Origin: Rhodothermales bacterium
Lineage (GTDB): Bacteria; Bacteroidota; Rhodothermia; Rhodothermales; JANQRZ01
Direction of reading: 5' to 3'
Length of the DNA stretch: 64,000 nt
NCBI GenBank assembly: GCA_028284265.1
Contig: JANQRZ010000011.1
Coordinates: 91,691-155,690, forward strand
Part shown: positions 34,793 through 42,677 of the stretch, piece after piece
Layout: each line of letters starts with the position of its first letter
Numbering within the stretch: position 1 is the first letter of the stretch
The notes under the pieces: model-generated
What the model was told of the DNA's origin: nothing
What the model saw: only the letters and a program-made list of their open reading frames with translations
Database searches by the model: none
Translations under genes and position numbers: made by a program

Positions 34793-36253
34793 TTACTTGA
34801 CAAGCACGATGCGGGTCGAACCACGCACCGTCGTGCCTTCTAGCACAACCGTGTAGGTGCCGCTCGGCAGCGAGGTCCCGTCGATCTGCACGGTCTGGAA
34901 CGCCTCGGCTTCGGTCATGCCCTCGTAGAGGGTCTGGACACGGCGGCCAAGCGCATCGTAGAGCACGATAGCGACCTGCTGTGCGTCGGCGACGCGGAAA
35001 CGCACCGTCGTCGTGGCATCGAACGGGTTCGGGCGGGCGCCTTCAAGCTCGAAGCCATCCGGGATGGCCCCGCCTTCCGTCCGGGCGTCCGCGCGGATCG
35101 GCGAGTTCGTCATAAACTCTTCGAGGGTAGGCTCACCGTCTGCACGACCACGGCCATCGTTGAGGAACGGCTCCAGCGTCGGGCCGACGATGTCGCATTC
35201 CCAAGGATTGCCCGCCTCGTGAAAGGCGCTGGCGCGGTACCACACCACGACATCTTGGTTCACGAGCGACTCGCCGCTGACAAGCTGCGAGCGAGTCGGG
35301 TTTATCGCGCAACCCACGCTGTCGTCACCGAAGTCGCCCGGCACGTACTTGACGGCCATCATGTCCAGCTTGGAGAAGCTGTCGACCGGAAGCAGGAGGT
35401 CTTCGGGCGAGGGGGTGATCCTGTATCCTGCACGAAGACCCGCATCGCGGACAGCCCAGAAGGTGCCATCAGCCGGATCGCCCCATGTACGCTGGACTTC
35501 CTGCGTGAAGCGCGTGATGCCGTTGCCAGGGGTGATCTCATAGACCTGATCCTCGCCTCCAGCAGCCTGACCCTCAAGTAGGTCGAAGTCGAAGCGGTAG
35601 TAGACATGGTGACGGTGCCCTTCATCGGTGCAAGTCGCGGTTGCAGCCGAGAACGAGTACTCGGGCCAGATACGACCGTCGCGGTAGAAGTGCCACCGCA
35701 TACGGTAGCGGTACCAACCCGCGCTCATGTGCGTCGTGAGCACGAGTTCGTCGTCGTACTCTTCGATGGCGACACCACGGAAGTTGCCGGTATCGCCTCC
35801 AGAACCGCCCGCTTGGTTGCTCTCGCAGGTCGTGGTGACCGTCCCCGGCGAGGAGTCCGCGAAACAGCCATTCGCGCGAATCCCCGTCGCCGCGAAACCA
35901 GCTTCGGAGTCGTTCCAGTCACGGAAACAGCCGCAACCGCCGGGATCGTATTCGACGTTGATAATGGGCGTGTGAGCGCGCTTGAAGACGAGAAATCCCC
36001 GGTAGTACACGTTGAGGATCTCCAGTCCCGATCCGTCGGGGGAGTTCGAGCTTTCCCGGGGACGGACATAGTCAAACGACCAGATCGGGTTGTCGGCCGG
36101 CCAGTCAACGTGCCCGGTTACAGGGGCGCTACAGTTCGCCGTAGCGTTGTAGGTCGTGCCGGACGAGAAGGTGAAGTCTTGCGCGTGCGCGGGTGCCGCC
36201 GTGATGAGCAGAAGCCCCAGCGCCGCGATAGAACAGAGTAGTGCGTGTCGCAT
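34793..36253 (-). CDS. Copper amine oxidase-like catalytic protein with T9SS tail
   Basis: This 486-residue secreted protein starts at ATG 36253 with signal peptide 'LLLITAAPAHAQ'. Several segments match the copper amine oxidase (CuAO) catalytic fold as I know it: 'GLEILNVYYRGFLVFKRA' (75-92) and 'GWYRYRMRWHFYRDGRI' (179-195), which aligns with the family segment around the TPQ tyrosine. Copper-ligand-like 'HRHHVYYRFDFDL' (213-225) is also present, as is 'VNQDVVVWYRASAFHE' (331-346), where H345 matches the third copper His. Asp115 is a candidate base. The TPQ consensus Asn-Tyr-Asp/Glu-Tyr reads W-Y-R-Y (Y181), so cofactor formation is uncertain. The C-terminus (about 400-486) is a T9SS-type sorting domain ending 'STRIVLVK'. 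The missing N-terminal CuAO domain is probably encoded by the gene just upstream (28 bp). Confidence 0.65.
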   Translation of the reverse strand: MRHALLCSIAALGLLLITAAPAHAQDFTFSSGTTYNATANCSAPVTGHVDWPADNPIWSFDYVRPRESSNSPDGSGLEILNVYYRGFLVFKRAHTPIINVEYDPGGCGCFRDWNDSEAGFAATGIRANGCFADSSPGTVTTTCESNQAGGSGGDTGNFRGVAIEEYDDELVLTTHMSAGWYRYRMRWHFYRDGRIWPEYSFSAATATCTDEGHRHHVYYRFDFDLLEGQAAGGEDQVYEITPGNGITRFTQEVQRTWGDPADGTFWAVRDAGLRAGYRITPSPEDLLLPVDSFSKLDMMAVKYVPGDFGDDSVGCAINPTRSQLVSGESLVNQDVVVWYRASAFHEAGNPWECDIVGPTLEPFLNDGRGRADGEPTLEEFMTNSPIRADARTEGGAIPDGFELEGARPNPFDATTTVRFRVADAQQVAIVLYDALGRRVQTLYEGMTEAEAFQTVQIDGTSLPSGTYTVVLEGTTVRGSTRIVLVK

Positions 36254-36281
36254 GGTTACAGAGGTTGGCGTTGGGAGAGGG

Positions 36282-36860
36282 TTATTGGCTGTCGGTGCGG
36301 CGGTCGCGGTTGAACCGGGTCTCGTTGCTGTTCCGGTCCGGGTCAAAGTCCCGCGAGACGATCGTGTTCGTGCCGAGGTCCACGACGATGAACCGAATGC
36401 GCTCGGCGCTCCGGCCACTGACATCGTACATATCGAACATGAGGCAGCGCGAGCCAGGCTCACAGGCGTGGCCCTCTTCCCGCACCAACGCAAATCCGCC
36501 AGAGAGCGTGGGATTCTTGGCCTGATCGTAGAGCGCCCCAAGCTCCTCGTCGCCGAGGATCATCGCACGAGCCACTTCAATCTCTTCGTCGCTCGGCCCA
36601 AACAGACCCGACTTCATCGTTTCCTGCTCCACAATGGCACCCGAAGCGTCGGTCACGGTGCGAACGAACTGCTTGTTTTCGGCATCGTAGACCACTTCGG
36701 TGGTCCAACGCGCCGTGGTCCCGTCGTCGAGCTTGACGTCGCCCGTCCAAGACTGTATGGTGCGTTGTGCGTCCTGGGCGTCGGCAGCAGGTGCCACCGC
36801 GACCAGAGCGATCAGGGCGAGGGCACAGAGGCCGACGCGTAGGGAAAGAGGGGGATGCAT
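36282..36860 (-). CDS. Secreted protein resembling a copper amine oxidase N domain
   Basis: This 192-residue exported protein has a signal peptide ending near 'APAADAQ'. The segment 'DEEIEVARAMILGDEEL' (91-107) and the beta-rich end 'RIRFIVVDLGTNTIVSRDF' (154-172) resemble the small N2/N3 domains that precede the CuAO catalytic domain, where the last strand normally reads like 'EGLVVVVDLxxxxVxxxED'. C133 and C139 could form a disulfide. It lacks a sorting tail of its own. Placed directly upstream of the catalytic-like gene with no terminator between, it may be the non-covalent N-terminal half. Without that context I would call it a hypothetical secreted protein. Confidence 0.5.
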   Translation of the reverse strand: MHPPLSLRVGLCALALIALVAVAPAADAQDAQRTIQSWTGDVKLDDGTTARWTTEVVYDAENKQFVRTVTDASGAIVEQETMKSGLFGPSDEEIEVARAMILGDEELGALYDQAKNPTLSGGFALVREEGHACEPGSRCLMFDMYDVSGRSAERIRFIVVDLGTNTIVSRDFDPDRNSNETRFNRDRRTDSQ

Positions 36861-36916
36861 GGCAAACCGGTTTGGTGAAGGAAGGCTCTGAATGTCGTAT
36901 GGATAGGGGCAAAATG

Positions 36917-36924
36917 CAAATCTA
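36917..36924 (-). promoter_or_regulatory. Possible -7 element for the amine oxidase-like pair
   Basis: On the minus strand, 'tagatttg' matches TAnnTTTG exactly, 57 bp upstream of the start codon at 36860. No good TTG -33 box is found at the expected distance, so it is a weak or activator-dependent promoter at best. Confidence 0.3.
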
Positions 36925-37129
36925 TTTCCATCTGCGTCCTGAGACCCCGTCCGTCATACATAGGTTACAGACAAGCCTAGAAAGCGCGGAAGTCCGTTTC
37001 TTTAGCTCCACGAGGCCGAGCAGGGCACTTCTGCACCTCGCCCTTATCAATTTGGCAAAGCGCCCGATACTCTGTCCACGGTCGGGTTTTTTCCGCCCCC
37101 ACCTTCTGTTTGCCGCAACGCCTTCTGCT

Positions 37130-37357
37130 ATGGGCGCTCAACCTCTCCGATTCTCGCTGGCGCACGACTCGTCATCTTCTCCAACCGCTCTCGACTCAGA
37201 GCGGCGCGACGAGATTCGGGATCGGCTGGAGAGTGGATTCTACCGTCAGCCTGATGTGCTGCTGGAAACCGCCGCCCGCTTGCTCGCCGACCTCATGAGC
37301 GACAATCCCTTCGGCGGACTTGCTGGTCCCGAAGAATCGGATCAGCGCGAGAGGTAG
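37130..37357 (+). CDS. Small protein, possible FlgM-like anti-sigma helix
   Basis: This is a 75-residue protein from ATG 37130. The central stretch '[18 protein letters not shown]' followed by '[13 protein letters not shown]' resembles the C-terminal sigma-28-binding helices of FlgM-type proteins, which often read 'IxxRIxxGxYxxxxxxxxxxAxxLL'. The match is short and from memory. There are no flagellar genes in the window. Its 3' end overlaps the convergent carB stop by 16 bp. Upstream is a 269-bp spacer. It could also be a general small regulator with the same helix pattern. Confidence 0.4.
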   Translation: MGAQPLRFSLAHDSSSSPTALDSERRDEIRDRLESGFYRQPDVLLETAARLLADLMSDNPFGGLAGPEESDQRER

Positions 37358-40185
37358 AGGTTGCGCATCTCGTAGGGGCGGCTGAAGTGCTCGTCGGTGA
37401 GGTCGGCCACAAAGGCAATGGCTTCGCCGGTAGACTTCATCTCGGGGCCTAGCTCCTTCGGCACCTCGGGGAACTTGGTCCACGAGAACACCGGCTCTTT
37501 CACTGCGAAGCCTTCGAGGGTGCTCTCCAACTCGCCACGCTCGCGGAACGTCGCCAGCTTCTCGCCCAGCATCACCTTCGTACCAATCGCCGCGTACGGA
37601 ATGCCGGTCGCCTTGGCAATGAACGGGACGGTCCGGCTCGCACGCGGGTTGGCCTCAATCACGTAGACCGTCTCGTCCTTGATGGCGAACTGCACGTTCA
37701 TCAAGCCTTGAATCTCCAGCCGCCGGGCGATTCTTTCGGCGTAGTCGCGGATCGTATCCTGAATTTCGTCGGAGAGCGAGTACGGTGGGAGCACCGCCGT
37801 CGAATCGCCCGAGTGGACCCCGGCGGGTTCGATGTGCTGCAAGATGCCGCAGACCTCCAACTCATCGCCGTCGAAGATCACGTCACAGTCCACCTCGATG
37901 GCGTTCTCCAAGAAGAGGTCGAGCAGGATGTCGTTCTCGGGCAGCATCTTGAGGATGTCGGCGACGTAGCCCGACACCTCTTCCTTGTTGATGGCGATCC
38001 GCATCCCCTGCCCGCCGAGCACGTAGCTCGGGCGAATCAGGATCGGGTAGCCGATGCCTTCAGCGACATCAACAGCCTCATCGACCGTTTGCGCCATCCC
38101 GTACTCGGGGAATGGGATTTCTAGCTCTTCGAGGATTGCAGAGAACTTGCCCCGATCCTCCGCGAGGTCCATTTTGGGGTACGGCGTTCCGAAGATGTGG
38201 ATGCCATGCTCCTGAAAACCGTTGGCGAGCTTGAGCGCGGTCTGGCCGCCGAGTTGCAAGATCACGCCCGCGGGCTTTTCGTGCTCGATGACGTCGAGGA
38301 CGCGCTCCCAGAAGACTGGCTCGAAGTAGAGCTTGTCGGCCACATCGAAGTCGGTGGAGACGGTCTCGGGGTTGCAGTTAATCATCAGCGCCTCGTACCC
38401 CATCTCGCGCGCGGCGAGGACGCCGTGGACACACGAGTAGTCGAACTCGATGCCCTGCCCGATCCGGTTCGGGCCAGAGCCGAGGATGAGGACTTTCTCG
38501 CGGTCGGTGACTTCGCTCTCATTCTCACCCTGATCGTAGGTCGAGTAGAAGTACGGGGTCTCGGCAGCGAACTCACCCGCACAGGTATCTACCACGCGGT
38601 AGGTCGGCGTCAGGCCCAACGCCTTGCGCCGGGCACGCACGTCGTTTTCGGTCACATCATCCTTTAGTAGGAAGGCGATCTGTCGGTCGGAGAAGCCGTG
38701 CTGCTTGACCCGGAGCAGGAGGTCGGCCTCTAGCTCGTGGAGCGACAGCTTGCTGACCTCGCGTTCGGTCTCGACGAGGTCATGGATCTGGTGGAGGAAC
38801 CACGGATCGACCTGGGTGACATCGGCGATCTCCTCAACGCTCGCACCGTGGGTGAAGGCATTGCGGATCTGGAGCGTCCGGTCCCAATACGATTTCTTCA
38901 GTCGCTCGCGGACGATGGTCCGGTGGTCGGGGTCGCGGTCGGCTCCGAGTCCGGCGTAGCCGAGTTCTAGGCTCTGCCACGCTTTCTGGAGACTCTCGGT
39001 GAACGTCCGCCCGATTGCCATCGCCTCGCCGACGGCCTTCATCTGCGTCGTCAGTTCCTCGTCCACCCCCTCGAACTTCTCGAAGTTGAACCGGGGCACC
39101 TTGGTGACGACGTAGTCGAGTGCAGGCTCGAAGCAAGCACTCGTCGTGCCCGTGACCTCATTGGGCAACTCGTCGAGCGTGTACCCGACGGCAAGCCGGG
39201 CGGCAACCTTGGCGATGGGATATCCCGTTGCCTTCGACGCGAGTGCCGAGCTTCGAGACACACGCGGATTGATCTCGATAACGACCATCCGCCCGGTCTT
39301 CGGGTCGAAGGCAAACTGAATGTTGCACCCACCCGCGAACGTGCCGATGGAGCGCATCGCCTTGATGGCGGCGTCGCGCATCTGCTGGAACTGCTTGTCT
39401 GTTAGCGTCTGCTGCGGAGCGACTGTCACCGAGTCGCCCGTGTGGACCCCCATCGGATCGAGGTTTTCGATGGAGCAGATGATGATGACGTTCTCGGCGC
39501 TATCGCGGAGCAACTCCAACTCGTACTCCTTCCATCCGAACAGGCACTCCTCGATCAGCACCTCATGAATGGGCGACAGCTCCAACCCGCGCGTGACCTT
39601 CTTGTCGAACTCCTCGGCGTTCCAGACGATGCCGCCGCCCGCCCCCCCCATCGTGAAGCTCGGGCGGATGACGATGGGCTGAAAGCCGAGGCCACCGCCC
39701 AGCTCTTGGGCGATCTCGTTGGCTTCGAGGAGCGACTTCGCCACGCGGCTCCGCGCTTGGTCGAGGCCGATGGACTCCATCAGGTCGCGGAATCGCTGCC
39801 GGTCCTCGGTGATGCGGATCGCGTCGATGTCCACGCCAATCACGTCCACACCCATCTTCTCCCAATAGCGCTCCTCGTGGAGCACCTCGGCCAAGTTGAG
39901 CGCCGTCTGCCCTCCCATCGTCGGAAGCACGGCATCAGGCCGTTCCTTTTCGACGATTTGCTTGATCGACTTCGGTGTCAGTTCCTGCAAGTACACCGTG
40001 TCGGCCATGACCGGATCGGTCATGATGGTGGCCGGGTTGGAGTTGACGAGAGCGACCTCATAACCCTCGGCGCGGAGGGCCTTCGAGGCTTGGCTGCCGG
40101 AATAGTCGAACTCGCACGCCTGTCCGATGACGATGGGACCGGAGCCGATGAGGAGAATCTTCTGGATATCGGTGCGTTTGGGCAC
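37342..40185 (-). CDS. carB: Carbamoyl-phosphate synthase large subunit, no MGS domain
   Basis: This 947-residue large subunit makes carbamoyl phosphate from bicarbonate, ATP and ammonia supplied by CarA. The two homologous halves are intact: half 1 starts '[20 protein letters not shown]' and half 2 '[20 protein letters not shown]'. Each contains an ATP-grasp domain, and the oligomerisation region lies between them. The protein ends at '[17 protein letters not shown]', where E. coli CarB (about 1,070 residues) continues into the MGS-like allosteric domain that binds UMP, IMP and ornithine. No remnant of that domain follows in any frame, so this is a natural short form, known from many Bacteroidota. 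It lies 30 bp after orf78. Confidence 0.93.
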   Translation of the reverse strand: MPKRTDIQKILLIGSGPIVIGQACEFDYSGSQASKALRAEGYEVALVNSNPATIMTDPVMADTVYLQELTPKSIKQIVEKERPDAVLPTMGGQTALNLAEVLHEERYWEKMGVDVIGVDIDAIRITEDRQRFRDLMESIGLDQARSRVAKSLLEANEIAQELGGGLGFQPIVIRPSFTMGGAGGGIVWNAEEFDKKVTRGLELSPIHEVLIEECLFGWKEYELELLRDSAENVIIICSIENLDPMGVHTGDSVTVAPQQTLTDKQFQQMRDAAIKAMRSIGTFAGGCNIQFAFDPKTGRMVVIEINPRVSRSSALASKATGYPIAKVAARLAVGYTLDELPNEVTGTTSACFEPALDYVVTKVPRFNFEKFEGVDEELTTQMKAVGEAMAIGRTFTESLQKAWQSLELGYAGLGADRDPDHRTIVRERLKKSYWDRTLQIRNAFTHGASVEEIADVTQVDPWFLHQIHDLVETEREVSKLSLHELEADLLLRVKQHGFSDRQIAFLLKDDVTENDVRARRKALGLTPTYRVVDTCAGEFAAETPYFYSTYDQGENESEVTDREKVLILGSGPNRIGQGIEFDYSCVHGVLAAREMGYEALMINCNPETVSTDFDVADKLYFEPVFWERVLDVIEHEKPAGVILQLGGQTALKLANGFQEHGIHIFGTPYPKMDLAEDRGKFSAILEELEIPFPEYGMAQTVDEAVDVAEGIGYPILIRPSYVLGGQGMRIAINKEEVSGYVADILKMLPENDILLDLFLENAIEVDCDVIFDGDELEVCGILQHIEPAGVHSGDSTAVLPPYSLSDEIQDTIRDYAERIARRLEIQGLMNVQFAIKDETVYVIEANPRASRTVPFIAKATGIPYAAIGTKVMLGEKLATFRERGELESTLEGFAVKEPVFSWTKFPEVPKELGPEMKSTGEAIAFVADLTDEHFSRPYEMRNLYLSR

Positions 40186-40215
40186 AGGAGATAGTGGGTT
40201 GAGGGGCGGGTGAAA

Positions 40216-40452
40216 TCAGCCGACGAAGCCGCTGACGGTGTACTCTTTCTCGCGCTGGAGAATCACGAGGCTCGCGTACCCGGCGCGTGAGGCGACGCTG
40301 GAGTCAGTTCCGGTTGAGGCTCCACCCATCGCGGCAACATGGAGCGGAAGCCAGCCATCGTTGAGGAGGTCGTTGAGCGCTCGGAGGCTGTCGGACTCGC
40401 CGTTCGCGTCGGGGCTGAAGTAGACGACATGGGCCTTGCGTTCAGTAGCCAT
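40216..40452 (-). CDS. Small protein between carA and carB, unknown
   Basis: This 78-residue protein is placed 3 bp after the carA stop and 30 bp before carB, so it is part of the operon. It reads as a small alpha/beta fold: 'AHVVYFSPDANGESDSL', then 'LNDLLNDGWLPLHVAAMGG', then a final strand 'ASLVILQREKEYTVSGF'. The 'LNxLLxxGWxxxxxxxMGG ... LVxLxR' layout is reminiscent of DUF4177-type small proteins, but I cannot name a family with confidence. It is too short to replace the missing CarB MGS domain. There is no signal peptide or membrane segment. Confidence 0.65.
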   Translation of the reverse strand: MATERKAHVVYFSPDANGESDSLRALNDLLNDGWLPLHVAAMGGASTGTDSSVASRAGYASLVILQREKEYTVSGFVG

Positions 40453-40455
40453 CGG

Positions 40456-41586
40456 TCAGGTGGTTTCGGTGGACGCCGACTTGGTCTCGGCGATGAGGTC
40501 GAGGAACTGGTCGAAGAGATAGGCGCTGTCGTGCGGGCCGGGCGAGGCTTCGGGGTGGTACTGTATCGAGAGGCCGGGGAAGGTCACGAAGCGCAAGCCC
40601 TCGACCGTCTGGTCGTTTAGATTCCGGTGCGTGACACGGGCAACGGCCTCGGTGATCGAATCTTCCTGCACCGCAAAGCCATGATTCTGAGTCGAGATCT
40701 CGACGTGGCCTTGGTCGAGGTTCTTGACGGGCTGGTTCGCGCCGCGGTGCCCGACCTTCATCTTGTAGACCTCGATCCCCTGCGCAAGCCCCATGAGTTG
40801 ATGGCCGAGGCAAATCCCGAAAGTGGGCACCCTACTCTCGGCAGCCGCCTTCGCGGTCTCTATGGCACCTGGCATCGCACGTGGATCGCCGGGTCCGTTG
40901 GAGAAGAAGAGACCGTCAGGGTTCCAGTCGAGAACCACGGTGAGCGGCGTATCGGCGGGGAAGACGCGGACGGTACAGCCACGCCGCTTGAACGAGCGGA
41001 GGATGTTGCGCTTGACGCCGTAATCGTAGACCGCGATGCGGGGGCCATCGCCTTCAGCGAAGTCATACGCCTCGGCGGTCGTGACGCGGCTCGCCAGTTC
41101 CAAGCCAGCCATGCTCGGATGCGCCTTCGCCTTGGCGATGAGCGAGGCATCGTCCAAGTCTACCGAGGAGATGACGGCATTGAGCACGCCCCCCTCGCGG
41201 ATGTGCCGGACGAGCCGCCGCGTATCGACACCCGTGATGCCGACCAGTTCGTGCCGCCGCATCCAGTCTTCAAGGCTCTCGTCGGCCAGCGTGTTCGAGT
41301 AGGCATCGACGAAGGCTCGCGTGACGAGGCCCGCCACCATCGGACGGTCGGCTTCGAGGTCGGCCTCGGACGCACCGTAGTTGCCGATATGCGGGTACGT
41401 CATCATCATGATCTGCCCGACATAGCTCGGGTCGGTCATGATTTCCTGATAGCCCGACATACTGGTGTTGAAGCACAGTTCGCCTGCCGTTTCACCCATG
41501 TGGCCGACGGCCAGTCCGGTGACGACGGTGCCGTCTTCGAGTGCGAGCTTGGCAGGCGAGCGGGCAGCGGAGGAATCGGAACTCAT
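40456..41586 (-). CDS. carA: Carbamoyl-phosphate synthase small subunit
   Basis: This 376-residue glutaminase subunit of carbamoyl-phosphate synthase starts at ATG 41586. A longer frame reaches 41817 but runs through the terminator and leader and does not look protein-like. The N-terminal domain has 'LALEDGTVVTGLAVG' and 'ELCFNTSMSGYQEIMTDPSY'. The class I amidotransferase domain has Cys259 in 'FGICLGHQLMGLAQG' and a His/Glu pair in 'QYHPEASPGPHD'. It feeds ammonia to CarB for pyrimidine and arginine synthesis. The upstream leader carries a promoter, hairpins and an intrinsic terminator, which suggests attenuation control. Confidence 0.95.
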   Translation of the reverse strand: MSSDSSAARSPAKLALEDGTVVTGLAVGHMGETAGELCFNTSMSGYQEIMTDPSYVGQIMMMTYPHIGNYGASEADLEADRPMVAGLVTRAFVDAYSNTLADESLEDWMRRHELVGITGVDTRRLVRHIREGGVLNAVISSVDLDDASLIAKAKAHPSMAGLELASRVTTAEAYDFAEGDGPRIAVYDYGVKRNILRSFKRRGCTVRVFPADTPLTVVLDWNPDGLFFSNGPGDPRAMPGAIETAKAAAESRVPTFGICLGHQLMGLAQGIEVYKMKVGHRGANQPVKNLDQGHVEISTQNHGFAVQEDSITEAVARVTHRNLNDQTVEGLRFVTFPGLSIQYHPEASPGPHDSAYLFDQFLDLIAETKSASTETT

Positions 41587-41641
41587 GGAAGTGCGGGAGG
41601 AGGCGTAGCAGTTCGGGAGGTTGTTCGACGCAGCGGAGGGG

Positions 41642-41673
41642 TAAAAAAAAAGCCTCCCCAAAACGGGAAGGCT
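41642..41673 (-). terminator. Intrinsic terminator in the carA leader (attenuator)
   Basis: On the minus strand, a 9-bp stem ('agccttccc' and 'ggggaggct', one G-U pair, loop about five bases; 41651-41673) is followed directly by a run of T's (41643-41651). It lies 55 bp upstream of the carA start and downstream of the predicted promoter. No gene ends before it on this strand, so it fits an attenuator rather than a gene-end terminator. Confidence 0.8.
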
Positions 41674-41773
41674 AGGGAGCAGATCGGCTCCAGTCAGGGT
41701 CGGGCAGGACGAGGAAAACGTCGGGCACGTAAACGCAGGCAAACGGTTGGCGCGTGAACCGGACGCTCGGCAC
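41672..41773 (-). CDS. Possible carA leader peptide
   Basis: A GTG at 41771-41773 opens a 33-codon frame that ends in TAG at 41672-41674. The last two bases of this stop are the first two bases of the attenuator stem. The start lies inside the 5' hairpin. It includes three Arg codons and a U/C-rich middle (encoding 'VYVPDVFLVLPDP'). A ribosome finishing this frame would cover the terminator's 5' arm. There is no ribosome-binding site, but such sites are rare in this group. Treat it as a hypothesis. Confidence 0.3.
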   Translation of the reverse strand: MPSVRFTRQPFACVYVPDVFLVLPDPDWSRSAP

Positions 41774-41812
41774 GAGGTTCCACCGACGTGAAGGGCGTGC
41801 GCTGCGTCCGGT
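41758..41812 (-). promoter_or_regulatory. 5' hairpin of the carA leader RNA
   Basis: 'accggacgc' and 'gcgtccggt' form a perfect 9-bp stem (41804-41812 with 41758-41766). Above it are a 3x3 internal loop and a 5-bp stem (41796-41800 with 41770-41774), closing a 21-base loop. With the predicted promoter it would lie at or next to the transcript 5' end. It does not match a riboswitch class that I recognise. Confidence 0.5.
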
Positions 41813-41814
41813 TT

Positions 41815-41846
41815 CAAAAGTACGGCGAAGGCCGATAGTCGGTCAA
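41815..41846 (-). promoter_or_regulatory. carA promoter (Bacteroidota consensus)
   Basis: On the minus strand, TTG (41844-41846), a 21-bp spacer and 'tacttttg' (41815-41822, full match to TAnnTTTG) fit the Bacteroidota housekeeping promoter. Transcription should begin near 41808-41811, giving a leader of about 220 nt before the carA ATG. Confidence 0.6.
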
Positions 41847-41946
41847 GACGGTCGTAGCTGTGCTCGTGCTACGGTCATCCTTTCTGCCTCTTTTCACACG
41901 CATCCCCGAGCTATACTTCCTGACCGGCTTCCACCGTTCTCTGTCT

Positions 41947-42666
41947 GTGCCCGACCCGACACCATCTTACCCCCGACGCCTGCGTACTGAAGGCCACAAC
42001 CGCGCCTACCGGGCACGCATCCTCGGTGCGTTCGCCCTGAGCCTGCTCATGCTGACGCTCGCTTTCCGCTTCTGGCCTGCCGAGAAGCAGGCAACCGAGC
42101 AGCGCTATGTCGCAACGCCGCAAGAGCGAATCGAGCTTGAACTCATCGAACCTACCGAGCAGACACGCCGCGCAGCGCCGCCCCCACCACCGACGCTCCC
42201 GCCCGTCGAGGTACCAGACGACGTGGACATTCCGCTAGAGGACATTGACCTCGATATGCCGGACCTCAGCCCGGACCTAGCGCCCATTGAGATCGACGCC
42301 CCACCGGGACTCGAAGAGTTAGAGGGTGAGCCTGAAGGCCCTGTTTTCGTCGAACGCGCCGACCGCCGACCCCGAACGGTGACGCCGGTGTTCCCCGACT
42401 ATCCCCACGAGGCGGAGCGGCGCGACATCCGCGCCCGCGTCCGCATCCGGGCCCTGATCGACGAACGCGGCCGGGTCCAAGAAACCGTCATCCTCGAACG
42501 AGTCCTCCTCGACAAACGCGACCGCGAGGAGCGTGTCGCCGAGATCGGCTACGGCGTCGAGGAGGCCGTGCTCGATGCCGTCAACCGCACACGCTTCCGC
42601 CCCGGTCGCCACGGCGGGCGGGCCGTGCAGACCTATACAACGCTTACCCTCAGCGTCGGTGTGTGA
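41947..42666 (+). CDS. tonB: TonB-family energy transducer
   Basis: This protein of about 239 residues starts at GTG 41947; the frame is open back to ATG 41860 but that part is less typical. One N-terminal membrane span ('ILGAFALSLLMLTLAF') is followed by a Pro/Asp/Glu-rich periplasmic stretch ('AAPPPPPTLPPVEVP'). A TonB C-terminal domain then contains 'VFPDYPHEAERRDIRARV' and 'ALIDERGRVQETVI'. It carries energy from an ExbB-ExbD motor to outer-membrane receptors such as the one at 969. exbB and exbD are encoded 18 kb away at 59388-60529, not here. Its stop lies 11 bp before the next ATG. Confidence 0.85.
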   Translation: MPDPTPSYPRRLRTEGHNRAYRARILGAFALSLLMLTLAFRFWPAEKQATEQRYVATPQERIELELIEPTEQTRRAAPPPPPTLPPVEVPDDVDIPLEDIDLDMPDLSPDLAPIEIDAPPGLEELEGEPEGPVFVERADRRPRTVTPVFPDYPHEAERRDIRARVRIRALIDERGRVQETVILERVLLDKRDREERVAEIGYGVEEAVLDAVNRTRFRPGRHGGRAVQTYTTLTLSVGV

Positions 42667-42677
42667 GGGTACCTGCG

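Larger units (their letters stand above)
41587..41946. other. Divergent carA-tonB spacer with a structured carA leader
   Basis: This 360-bp region lies between divergent carA and tonB. On the minus strand it contains, in transcription order, a Bacteroidota-type promoter (41815-41846), a 5' hairpin (41758-41812), a possible leader reading frame (41672-41773), a small hairpin (41676-41691) and an intrinsic terminator (41642-41673), then 55 bp to the carA ATG. I see no convincing plus-strand promoter for tonB. Confidence 0.6.

Noticed and set aside
36541..36860. A single long protein combining the N-domain and the amine oxidase-like catalytic domain.
   Set aside because: The two frames are separated by a stop and 28 bp, and the second has its own signal peptide, so they are two exported proteins.
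37130..37342. A frameshifted remnant of the CarB MGS domain after the carB stop.
   Set aside because: No MGS-like residues appear in any minus-strand frame there; the region encodes a separate small plus-strand protein, so CarB is naturally short.
41587..41817. A longer carA starting at ATG 41817.
   Set aside because: It would be translated through the terminator and T-run and adds a Ser/Pro/Cys-rich stretch unlike CarA. The ATG at 41586 gives the normal N-terminus.
41642..41846. A known riboswitch or PyrR-binding site in the carA leader.
   Set aside because: I could not match the hairpins to PyrR anti-terminator consensus or to a riboswitch class that I know, so no class is assigned.
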